Part shown: one piece after another, positions 1 through 6,940 of the stretch
Numbering within the stretch: the first letter of the stretch is position 1
Layout of the letters: every line of letters begins with the position of its first letter
NCBI GenBank assembly: GCA_964652155.1
Contig: CAZZBK010000119.1
Location: 1-19,564, forward strand
Direction: 5' to 3'
Origin: CAZZBK01 sp964652155
GTDB lineage: Bacteria; Planctomycetota; Planctomycetia; Pirellulales; PNKZ01
Length of the DNA stretch: 19,564 nt
Notes under the pieces: model-generated
Told to the model about the DNA's origin: nothing
The model's database searches: none
What the model saw: the letters and a program-made list of their open reading frames with translations, nothing else
Translations under genes and position numbers: made by a program

Positions 1-743
1 GCCAAGTAATAGTACAAACTCGATTGCACCACGACGCCGTCGTTCTGAGCGTGAACCAAAAACGTCTTGGGTGTCTTCGACGTGACCGCGATCTCCGGAG
101 CCAGCTCCGGGCCCTTGCCCTTCACCAGATAGGCCGGGTAGATCAGGATCGAAAAGTCCGGGCGGCAACTCACCTTGTCCGTGGCGTCGATCGGCTCGTA
201 GGCCCGTTTGTCGTATTGATTGCTGAGCGTGGCGGCCAGATGCCCACCGGCCGAGAAACCGAGCACGCCGATCTTGTCGCCGTCGAGTCCAAACTCGCTG
301 GCGCGATGGCGCACTAGGCTCACGGCTCGCTGCGCGTCTTGCAGCGGGGCGAGATATTTCTCCTGAGCCTTGCGGGCCGGCACGCGATACTTGAGCAGCA
401 CGCCCGTGATCCCCAGCGTGTTGAGCCACTCGGCCACGTCGGTCCCTTCGTGTCCCATAGCCAAGATGCTGTAACCGCCGCCGGGGCAAATCACAACCGA
501 CGCTTTGGTATCTTTGTCGGCCGCGGGACGGTAGATCGTAATCGTTGGCTCGCTGACGTTGGTCACCCGGATGATTGTGTCTTTCATCGGCAACGTCTTC
601 TCAGGCTCGATATCCCCTTTCTCGCCCGGCGCGGTCGAGGGCCAAAGGTTGATCGGCTTGAGCGGCTCGGCCACGGCGAGCGAACCGCTCAGCAGGAAGG
701 CCGCAAGAATCGTCGTCGTCAGCAATCGGTGAGCAAATCGCAT
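1..743 (-). CDS. Exported alpha/beta hydrolase (esterase/lipase, BD-FAE/acetylxylan-esterase-like), 3' end cut by window edge
   Basis: The first 247 residues are visible; the C-terminus lies beyond the left edge. Residues 1-25 look like a Sec signal peptide (basic start, hydrophobic LLTTTILAAFLLSG, cleavage near AVA-EP). An oxyanion-hole motif PGGGY is at 87-91, the nucleophile elbow GFSAGG puts Ser at 164, and LVHAQND gives the likely catalytic Asp235. The catalytic His should be just past the edge. Such proteins hydrolyse ester bonds, often acetyl or feruloyl groups on plant or algal polysaccharides; the substrate here is inferred only. The ATG is preceded by AGGGA at good spacing. It lies 73 nt downstream of the other hydrolase and may share its transcript. 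Many planctomycete relatives carry the misleading name endo-1,4-beta-xylanase B. Confidence 0.85.
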   Translation of the reverse strand, partial: MRFAHRLLTTTILAAFLLSGSLAVAEPLKPINLWPSTAPGEKGDIEPEKTLPMKDTIIRVTNVSEPTITIYRPAADKDTKASVVICPGGGYSILAMGHEGTDVAEWLNTLGITGVLLKYRVPARKAQEKYLAPLQDAQRAVSLVRHRASEFGLDGDKIGVLGFSAGGHLAATLSNQYDKRAYEPIDATDKVSCRPDFSILIYPAYLVKGKGPELAPEIAVTSKTPKTFLVHAQNDGVVVQSSLYYYL

Positions 744-816
744 GGCGTGTATCCCTGAGAGGTGTCTGTCTAAGTGAAGGTTGTTAACGATCGTTGATGA
801 CGAAAGCAAAGCAAAG

Positions 817-1956
817 CTACGGTTTCAAAAACTGATCGAAGAACCGTTCGATTGTGTCGACCGCCTCGGGGGTGGGGCGATGCATCGGGCGGTTGGTCAT
901 CGCCACGCGTTGCTCGTAGCCGAGCAGTTTGTTCACCGCGATCAAATGATTGAGCACCTTCCAACGATGCGGAGGGTCTTCACTCCCACCGCTGATGAGC
1001 ACCGGACGCGGGGCGATCAGCGCGTGCAACTCGAGCATTTCGTGGCCGCCGCCAGCGTAGAGTTGCTTGTACAGGCCAGTTCGAGGGTTCGTCTCGCTGG
1101 GCACCCCCGGCTGCCGTGACACGTTGGGGTCATAGCCGATGTACCACGGTTCCCAGTAGTTGATGCTCCGGTTCGACTCATCGAACACGACGCCCGGGTC
1201 GACCCAGACGGCGGCGGCGAACTTATCGTACAAACAGGTCGAGAACATCGTCCATTTGCCGCCGTAGGAGTGTCCGATCATGCCGATGCGTGAGGCGTCG
1301 ACCTGCTTGAGTTGCGACAAGACAGTGTGACAATTGGCCGACATGTAGGCCAGCATGCCGAGCGGCTGCGCGTTGAATTCCTTGGCGATGTTCACGAGCA
1401 GCACGCGCGTGTCGGCGCCGGGCAACTCGATCGAGCCGGGGGTGCCGATTTGCAGGGTGACGAAGCCTCGCTGAGCCAATCGCCAGCCGAAGTCGATTGA
1501 GCCGACGGTGTCGCTCTTGCCCAGGCCCGCGCTGCTCTTGGCCTCATAAAACGGGACGAACACGGCCGGAAATGGGCCTGATCCCGCGGGGAGCAACACA
1601 TACCCATCGGCAAATTTTCCCGGCGCGACCTCGACATGCACGTGCTGCTGCGTGACGTTGCCGCGCTGTTCGCTCTCCAGATATTTGACCTGCGGCTGCT
1701 TGAGCAGTTCGGGCCAACCACCAAGCCGCTTGAGCCACTCGGCGCGAATTTGTTCGCGACGCAGCTTCCAACTCTCGGCCGAGGTGATCGCTTTCCCCTC
1801 CGCGTCGCGCAGCGGACTACGGTAGTCGCCCAAGTCATTGCGGAACGACTCGGGAACCTCGAACGCCGACCTGAGTTCGGCCGGCAACGGTTTCTCGGCG
1901 GCCGCAACGACCACGGTCAACATGAGTCCGACGGCAAACATGAACAAGCGCAGCAT
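817..1956 (-). CDS. Exported alpha/beta hydrolase (acetylxylan esterase / dienelactone hydrolase-like)
   Basis: A 379-residue protein. The N-terminus MLRLFMFAVGLMLTVVVAAAE is a likely signal peptide, so it should act outside the cytoplasmic membrane. The nucleophile elbow GHSYGGKW places Ser at about 230; the acid is probably in SGGSEDPP (near 325-327) and the His in RPMHRPTPE (about 359). A conserved stretch SINYWEPWYIGYDP follows the elbow. The fold is alpha/beta hydrolase; esterase activity is likely, but the substrate is unknown. The ATG at 1956 is chosen because GAGGTG lies six bases upstream; the GTG at 1965 falls inside that ribosome site and would give only three more residues. The gene begins 23 nt after the sigma-54 regulator stops, which suggests co-transcription with the two-component system. 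Confidence 0.82.
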   Translation of the reverse strand: MLRLFMFAVGLMLTVVVAAAEKPLPAELRSAFEVPESFRNDLGDYRSPLRDAEGKAITSAESWKLRREQIRAEWLKRLGGWPELLKQPQVKYLESEQRGNVTQQHVHVEVAPGKFADGYVLLPAGSGPFPAVFVPFYEAKSSAGLGKSDTVGSIDFGWRLAQRGFVTLQIGTPGSIELPGADTRVLLVNIAKEFNAQPLGMLAYMSANCHTVLSQLKQVDASRIGMIGHSYGGKWTMFSTCLYDKFAAAVWVDPGVVFDESNRSINYWEPWYIGYDPNVSRQPGVPSETNPRTGLYKQLYAGGGHEMLELHALIAPRPVLISGGSEDPPHRWKVLNHLIAVNKLLGYEQRVAMTNRPMHRPTPEAVDTIERFFDQFLKP

Positions 1957-1962
1957 GGTGAG

Positions 1963-1968
1963 CACCTC
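1963..1968 (-). promoter_or_regulatory. Ribosome binding site that decides the start of the 817-1956 hydrolase
   Basis: On the minus strand the sequence reads GAGGTG, six bases, then ATG. The GTG inside this site is in frame and could be mistaken for the start, but it has no Shine-Dalgarno sequence of its own. Confidence 0.65.
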
Positions 1969-1979
1969 GATGATGAGAG

Positions 1980-3377
1980 TTACGATGTCGACGGTCGTTG
2001 CGGGCCGGCCTTCTTACGCACGGTCACGCGATGCAGCCCAAGGCTGCGAGCCGCTGGGGCGTATTGCCCCTGATGATGGGCGAGCGCTACATCGAGTAAC
2101 GGTGGCTCGATCACTTCGAGCAACCGCTGATACACGTCGGTCGGCTCGACCGACTCGGACCACTGTCGCTCGGCCCAGCAGCGAACCGCGCGGGTCACTT
2201 GATCGTCCGGCGTCTGAGTTGGCGCAACCAGCGTGTCGCTCGGGGGCAAGTGCTCGGGCAGAATCCAGCCGCCGCGGGCATGAATGACCGCGTACTCGAT
2301 GGCGTTGCTCAGTTCGCGGACGTTTCCCGGCCACGGTCGACTCAGCAACTCTTGGAGCGTTTCTTCCGCCACGCTCGGTGGGGGACGGTTGGTCTCGGCC
2401 ACCGCGCGGTTCACGAAGTGGCTGACCAGTTCACGAATGTCCTCGGGCCGCTCTCGCAGCGGAGGCACAAATATCTCGAACGCATTGAGTCGATAATACA
2501 GGTCATGCCGAAACGTCTCGGCGGCCACGCATTGTCGCAAATCCTGGTGCGTCGCCGAGATCACTCGCAGGTTGACCTTGCGCGGCTCAGCCGACCCGAC
2601 CGGAGACACCTCGCCATACTCGACGACCCGCAGCAGCTTGACCTGCAACGAGCGGGGAATGTCGGCCACCTCGTCCAGAAACACCGTGCCGCCGTCGGCT
2701 TGTTCGAGTAGTCCGCGGCGCGACTCGTGCGCGCCGGTGAACGCGCCCCGCACGTGGCCAAACAATTCGCTCTCGGCGAGCGATTCGCTCAAGCTGGCCA
2801 GATGAATGACGACCAACGGACGCGACGCGCGGCGGCTAAAGCGGTGAATCGCCCGGGCGACCAACTCTTTGCCGCAGCCACTCTCGCCGCGGATATACAC
2901 ACTGGCGTCGGAGGCGGCGGCTAGGGCAATCTGCTTGAACACGCTCTGCATCGCCGGCGAACTTCCCAAGAGCGTGTCGGCACTGGGTGGCGGCGCGGTC
3001 GACTGGGGTAAGGGTATCTTGCGCCGCAGGGCGCGGGCTAAAATCCGCTCGACCACCGGAAGGTCGAATGGCTTGAGCAGGTACTCGAACGCCCCTTGCT
3101 GCACGGCCTTGACTGCGGTCGGCAAGTCGCCATAAGCCGTCATCACGATAATCGGCGCATGCGGCAGGTGCTCGCGGAGCGCGGGCATCGCGTCGAGCCC
3201 GTTCTGGCCAGGCAGCCGGACGTCGAGCAGCACGGCATCGAACGACTGCTCGGCCGCCAGGGCGAGCCCCGCCTCGGCTGAGCAAGCCGTCGAGACCGTG
3301 TGCCCCAGGTCTTCGCCGACGCGCGACAGGGCCCAGCAGATCGACGATTCGTCATCAATGACCAACAGCCGGGCCAT
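1980..3377 (-). CDS. Sigma-54-dependent response regulator, NtrC family
   Basis: A 465-residue transcription activator with the full NtrC layout. The receiver domain (about 1-115) has acidic pocket D8/D9, phospho-acceptor D52 in LLDVRLPG, T80 and K102. The AAA+ domain (about 136-365) has Walker A GESGCGKE at 164-171, the sigma-54-contacting GAFTGA loop at 211-216, Walker B TVFLDEV with D235/E236, and arginine-finger region YYRLNAF. A Fis-type helix-turn-helix at about 435-456 (YAPAARSLGLHRVTVRKK) should bind enhancer DNA. When phosphorylated, such proteins remodel RNA polymerase with sigma-54. Its 5' end overlaps the kinase gene by 23 nt, with GGAG upstream of the ATG, so the kinase is almost certainly its partner. 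I could not find a convincing GG-N10-GC sigma-54 promoter in the window, so the target is unknown. Confidence 0.95.
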   Translation of the reverse strand: MARLLVIDDESSICWALSRVGEDLGHTVSTACSAEAGLALAAEQSFDAVLLDVRLPGQNGLDAMPALREHLPHAPIIVMTAYGDLPTAVKAVQQGAFEYLLKPFDLPVVERILARALRRKIPLPQSTAPPPSADTLLGSSPAMQSVFKQIALAAASDASVYIRGESGCGKELVARAIHRFSRRASRPLVVIHLASLSESLAESELFGHVRGAFTGAHESRRGLLEQADGGTVFLDEVADIPRSLQVKLLRVVEYGEVSPVGSAEPRKVNLRVISATHQDLRQCVAAETFRHDLYYRLNAFEIFVPPLRERPEDIRELVSHFVNRAVAETNRPPPSVAEETLQELLSRPWPGNVRELSNAIEYAVIHARGGWILPEHLPPSDTLVAPTQTPDDQVTRAVRCWAERQWSESVEPTDVYQRLLEVIEPPLLDVALAHHQGQYAPAARSLGLHRVTVRKKAGPQRPSTS

Positions 3378-4779
3378 GTGGTTTCTCCGCGGTCACTCGA
3401 ACCATGTGGACAATAAACGCCGTCGTGAGTTGCTCTCGCTGATAGTGTACCGTACCGCGCTGGGCCTCGACCAGCATGCGGACGACGGCCAACCCCAGGC
3501 CCACCCCGTCGGGCTTGTCGCTGGCGAACGGCTCAAAGAGCCGCCCCGCCGCAGCCTCGGACAGTCCCGGTCCCCAATCGCGCACGACGAGCGTGACCTG
3601 CTCGGCGCTGGCCGTCACTTTAAGTTCGACGCGACGCTGCGCGGCAGGGAGATTTTTGACCGCGTCCAGGGCGTTGAGCGCGAGATTCGTGATGAGTTGT
3701 TCCAGGCCCGATTCGTCGAACCAGACGCTCAGATCGCGGTCGTCGAAGTGAACCGCGAAGTCGACCTGCGCGTGGCGCATCATTGGCGCGAGCAATTCAA
3801 CGACCTGCTCGACAACCGGCGCGAGGTCGAGTGGCCTGTCGGCCCTGAGGAGCTGCGCGGGTTCGTCGCGACCGAGCACCAAGAGCCGCTGCAAGTAGTT
3901 TTGCATGAGCGTCAATTGCCGCCGCGCGACGTTGAGGTCCTCGTGCTCGCGTCCCAGTGGGCAGGCACGCTGGTGTAGTTCGAGTGCCAGCCGCGCGCCG
4001 GTGGCCGCGTTGCGCAAGTGATGCGCGAGCCCCCCGGCGAGTTGGCCCAGGGTTTGTAGCCGTTCCTGCTCTCTGACCCGCTGTTCATAGAGCTGCAACT
4101 GGTCGACCATCGTGTTGATGGCGCTGGCCAGTTCGTAGACCTCGTCGTTGTGACGTGGGAGTTCGAGGGATTGAAAGTCCCCTTGGGCAATGTGCTCGGC
4201 CTGACGCTTGAGCCGCAGCAGGGGGCCGACCACGCGCTGCGAGAGCCAAGCGATGGTGACCATCAACACGACACAGCCCAACGCGGCGATAATCGTCGGC
4301 GTGATTGCCGCCTCGCGAACGGTCGACCACCAGGAAGGCCGGGAGGACAACACGATTAACTGTCGCGGCGGCTCGCCTGTGCCCCGATCCCGGATCGGCA
4401 CGCGATCAACCAGGTACTCGTGCTCGCCGATCAGCAACGTCGCTTGGGCCTCGCCCGACTCGACCGCGTGTCGCGTCCAATCGAGCAGCGACTGTCGCTC
4501 GGCGGGACTCCAAGGTTGGGTCGACTCGTCGACTTGCTCGGGACTGACGACGGCGAACTGAGCGCCCGATAGCCCGCTCATTTGCTGAAGCACGGCGGCG
4601 GTCATGGGGAAGCCGGAGCCGGCCAGCGTCTCGACGATCTGCCGCGCGTGTTCGCGGTCGCGGCGCCCGAACTGCTGCAGGTTCCATGACACCGTGGCCA
4701 ATGTCGTGGCCAACGTGACCAGCGCAACGATGGCGAGCACCGGATAGAGAAACTGTCGTTGGATCGTCCAGCGCGCCAT
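3355..4779 (-). CDS. Membrane sensor histidine kinase, partner of the sigma-54 regulator
   Basis: About 474 residues from the chosen start. TM1 is at about 11-31 (LYPVLAIVALVTLATTLATVSW), an extracytoplasmic sensor segment of about 125 residues follows, then TM2 at about 158-181. A HAMP linker leads to a dimerisation/phosphotransfer helix with AHHLRN (phospho-His about 253). The ATPase domain has an N box (LITNLALNALDA), a G1 box (DWGPGLS) and a G2 box (GVGLGL). The usual H-box Glu (HExRN) is replaced by His, which is odd but tolerated in the superfamily. An ATG at 4851 would add 24 polar residues overlapping the upstream gene. MARWTIQRQFLYP just ahead of TM1 resembles family N-termini, so 4779 is preferred; neither start has a strong ribosome site. 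The ligand is not predictable from the sensor region. Confidence 0.93.
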   Translation of the reverse strand: MARWTIQRQFLYPVLAIVALVTLATTLATVSWNLQQFGRRDREHARQIVETLAGSGFPMTAAVLQQMSGLSGAQFAVVSPEQVDESTQPWSPAERQSLLDWTRHAVESGEAQATLLIGEHEYLVDRVPIRDRGTGEPPRQLIVLSSRPSWWSTVREAAITPTIIAALGCVVLMVTIAWLSQRVVGPLLRLKRQAEHIAQGDFQSLELPRHNDEVYELASAINTMVDQLQLYEQRVREQERLQTLGQLAGGLAHHLRNAATGARLALELHQRACPLGREHEDLNVARRQLTLMQNYLQRLLVLGRDEPAQLLRADRPLDLAPVVEQVVELLAPMMRHAQVDFAVHFDDRDLSVWFDESGLEQLITNLALNALDAVKNLPAAQRRVELKVTASAEQVTLVVRDWGPGLSEAAAGRLFEPFASDKPDGVGLGLAVVRMLVEAQRGTVHYQREQLTTAFIVHMVRVTAEKPHGPAVGH

Positions 4780-4828
4780 GAACTTGTGCCAGCCGTCGAG
4801 ATGGTGTGAGACGTACTGCGTGCCGACC

Positions 4829-5332
4829 CTATGTTTTGAACGCCCGGGCATTTTCGACGTAGTGCCGCGAGGCTTGCAGCAACTGCTCGCGTTCCTCGGC
4901 GGTCAAGTCACGCAACGTGCGAGCGGGAAGCCCGAGCACGAGCGCTCCGCTGCGAATCTCGACCCCTTCGGTCACGACCGCCCCGACGCCGATGATCACG
5001 TCGGAGCCGACTTTTGCGCCATTCATGACCACCGCGTTCATGCCGATCAGCACGCGATCGCCGATCTGGCAGCCGTGGACGATCGCGCCGTGGCCGATCG
5101 TGACGTCGTCGCCGATCACGCAGGGCATCCCCTCGTCGGCGTGCAACACGGCATTGTCTTGGATGTTCGTGCGGCGACCGACGCGGATCGCCTCGATATC
5201 GCCGCGCAAGACCGCGTTGAACCAGACGCTCGAATCTTCGCCGAGGGTCACGTCGCCGACGACTCGCGCCCCAGCGGCCAAATAGACGCTGGGGTGTACT
5301 TGCTCGGGCCGAAATTTTGTCTGCGGGGTCAT
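4829..5332 (-). CDS. Gamma carbonic anhydrase family protein (left-handed beta-helix hexapeptide protein)
   Basis: A 167-residue protein built of repeated hexapeptides (for example VVGDVTLGEDSSVW, CVIGDDVTIGHGAIV), the hallmark of the trimeric left-handed beta helix. The three zinc-ligand histidines typical of gamma carbonic anhydrases are His64 (VLHADEG), His81 and His86 (IGHGAIVHGC). R43/D45 in LRGD and Q58 in NIQDN are also kept. The acidic loop that carries the proton-shuttle Glu of the archaeal Cam enzyme is absent, as in the CamH/YrdA/PaaY branch, so true carbonic anhydrase activity is uncertain; acyl-CoA thioesterase or another role is possible. A TTG at 5365 would add 11 residues; the ATG is preferred. 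The gene ends 49 nt before the kinase start and may lead the same transcript. Confidence 0.9.
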   Translation of the reverse strand: MTPQTKFRPEQVHPSVYLAAGARVVGDVTLGEDSSVWFNAVLRGDIEAIRVGRRTNIQDNAVLHADEGMPCVIGDDVTIGHGAIVHGCQIGDRVLIGMNAVVMNGAKVGSDVIIGVGAVVTEGVEIRSGALVLGLPARTLRDLTAEEREQLLQASRHYVENARAFKT

Positions 5333-5394
5333 TCGTGCACCAGGCTCATAAATCGAGTACAACAATCAAACATTTGAGACCACTCGAGCTGGAA

Positions 5395-5529
5395 TACCCC
5401 CTCTCCCCTTGCGGGAGAGGGAAGTTCGCGCAGCGAACTGGGTGAGGGGTGCGATTGCGTTGGGATACGCTTCACCCCCTCACCCGGCTCGCTGCGCTCA
5501 CCACCCTCTCCCACAAGGGGCGAGGGTGA
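5395..5529. repeat. GC-rich palindromic repeat with three nested hairpins (REP/MITE-like)
   Basis: Two imperfect inverted arms of about 58 nt (5395-5452 and 5472-5529) flank a short spacer. Inside are perfect stems: CCCTCTCCC/GGGAGAGGG (5399-5407 with 5413-5421), GTTCGC/GCGAAC (5424-5429 with 5433-5438), and GGGTGAGGGG/CCCCTCACCC (5440-5449 with 5476-5485). The right arm repeats the left in imperfect form. It resembles dispersed non-autonomous palindromic repeats built on CCCTCACCC/CCCTCTCCC modules seen in many GC-rich genomes. It sits in the divergent spacer between the carbonic anhydrase homologue and the first amidase, so it may form a cruciform or strong RNA structure in either leader. 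No transposase is present. Confidence 0.8.
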
Positions 5530-5584
5530 GCTGCATCGAGTCGAATGTACGTCACTGTCACCATCGGAAGAATGGTCCTATCGT

Positions 5585-6898
5585 ATGTTGTCAACCCCTT
5601 CTTGCCTATCGGCCGCGGCTGACTTGCGTCAGCGTCGCATCTCATCGGTCGCGCTTGTGCAACAGTGCCTGGCCCAGATCGAGCACTACGAGAGCCGCGT
5701 TCATGCCTGGGTGCGCGTCGATCGCGAAGGCGCTCTGCGGCAGGCCGAGCTATGCGATCTCGAGTTGCGCCAGGGACACGATCGCGGGCCGCTGCATGGC
5801 CTGCCCGTGGGTATCAAGGATATCGTCGACGTGGCAGGCATGCCCACCGAGGCGGGCTCGCCATTGCGACGCGGACAGATTGCCACTCAGGACGCGCCCT
5901 TGGTGGCCAAGCTCCGCGCGGCCGGGGCGATCATCATGGGCAAGACGGTCACCACCGAGTTCGCCGGATTCGATCCACCGCCGACACACAACCCGTGGAA
6001 CCTCGACCGCACGCCCGGCGGAAGCAGCAGCGGGTCGGCCGTCGCGGTGGCGCTGGGCATGTGCCTGGCCGCGATCGGTACGCAGACCGGCGGGTCGATC
6101 ATTCGCCCGGCCAGTTTCTGCGGCATCGTGGGTTTCAAACCGGCTCAAGGGGCGGTCAGCTTAGCTGGCATCGTGCCGATTAGTGTCGAACTGGATCATC
6201 CCGGCCCGATGACGCAGAACGTCGCCGACGCGCATGTCATGTATCGCGTGATCGGCAACGCGCACGCGCCGGGCGTTGGCTCAGCGCTCAACCCCACCGC
6301 GCCGCGACGGCTGGGTCGACTCGTCGGCGCGTGGATCGAGGCGGCAAGCAGCGACGTGAAAGCGGCGTTGAACACTGCCGTGGGGCGATTGGCGGCGGCG
6401 GGCGTCGAGCTGCTGGACGTCGAGTTGCCCGCAAGTTTTGCCGACGTGCATCGCTGCCACCGGCAGATCATGGCCCACGATTACTACATGGGGCATCGCG
6501 AGTCGTGGAGCCGACAGCGCGATCAATACGGCCCGAAGGTGGGTGGCATGATCGAAGAAGGGAGCCGCATCAGCGACACCGAGTATGCCGCGGCGCTGGC
6601 CCATCAGAAGGTTTTTCGCCGCGAACTTGCCGAACACTGGCCTGCCTGCGACGCGCTGTTGATGAGTTCGACCGTGACGGTTGCGCCCGGGCTCGACTCG
6701 ACAGGGGACCCGCGCTTCAATTCTCCTTGGAGCTACACGGGCTATCCGTGCGTCACGTTGCCGTGCGGGCAGGGCGAGGCAGGATTACCCGTCGGCTTGC
6801 AGTTGATTGCCTTGCCGGAGCATACCGAGCGACTGTTTAATGTGTCGGCGTGGTGCGAAGAGGCCATCGGGTTCGGCAAGAGCCCGGTGCTTGAGTGA
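5585..6898 (+). CDS. Amidase signature family enzyme (GatA/Asp-tRNA amidase-like fold), first copy
   Basis: A 437-residue protein with the complete amidase-signature catalytic triad. Lys78 is in GLPVGIKDIVD, the cis-Ser is Ser147 in TPGGSSSGSA, and the nucleophile is Ser171 in GTQTGGSIIRPA; the 24-residue spacing between the serines is standard. These enzymes hydrolyse amide bonds of small or peptide-like substrates, usually in the cytoplasm; no signal peptide is visible. It is unlikely to be the GatA subunit itself, because no gatB or gatC is nearby and it is shorter than typical GatA. It precedes an S9 peptidase by 42 nt and a second amidase follows, suggesting an amide or peptide degradation cluster. 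No clear ribosome site precedes the ATG. Confidence 0.9.
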   Translation: MLSTPSCLSAAADLRQRRISSVALVQQCLAQIEHYESRVHAWVRVDREGALRQAELCDLELRQGHDRGPLHGLPVGIKDIVDVAGMPTEAGSPLRRGQIATQDAPLVAKLRAAGAIIMGKTVTTEFAGFDPPPTHNPWNLDRTPGGSSSGSAVAVALGMCLAAIGTQTGGSIIRPASFCGIVGFKPAQGAVSLAGIVPISVELDHPGPMTQNVADAHVMYRVIGNAHAPGVGSALNPTAPRRLGRLVGAWIEAASSDVKAALNTAVGRLAAAGVELLDVELPASFADVHRCHRQIMAHDYYMGHRESWSRQRDQYGPKVGGMIEEGSRISDTEYAAALAHQKVFRRELAEHWPACDALLMSSTVTVAPGLDSTGDPRFNSPWSYTGYPCVTLPCGQGEAGLPVGLQLIALPEHTERLFNVSAWCEEAIGFGKSPVLE

Positions 6899-6940
6899 TA
6901 GAATCGGGTCGTCGATTACAAATTCCTACGGAGTTGCGAA

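Noticed and set aside
786..795. 10-bp perfect palindrome AACGATCGTT between the two hydrolases
   Set aside because: It does not extend beyond 10 bp and has no second copy nearby; it could be chance.
4780..4851. A 24-residue N-terminal extension of the histidine kinase
   Set aside because: It overlaps the upstream gene, has no ribosome site, and is unlike family N-termini that begin just before TM1.
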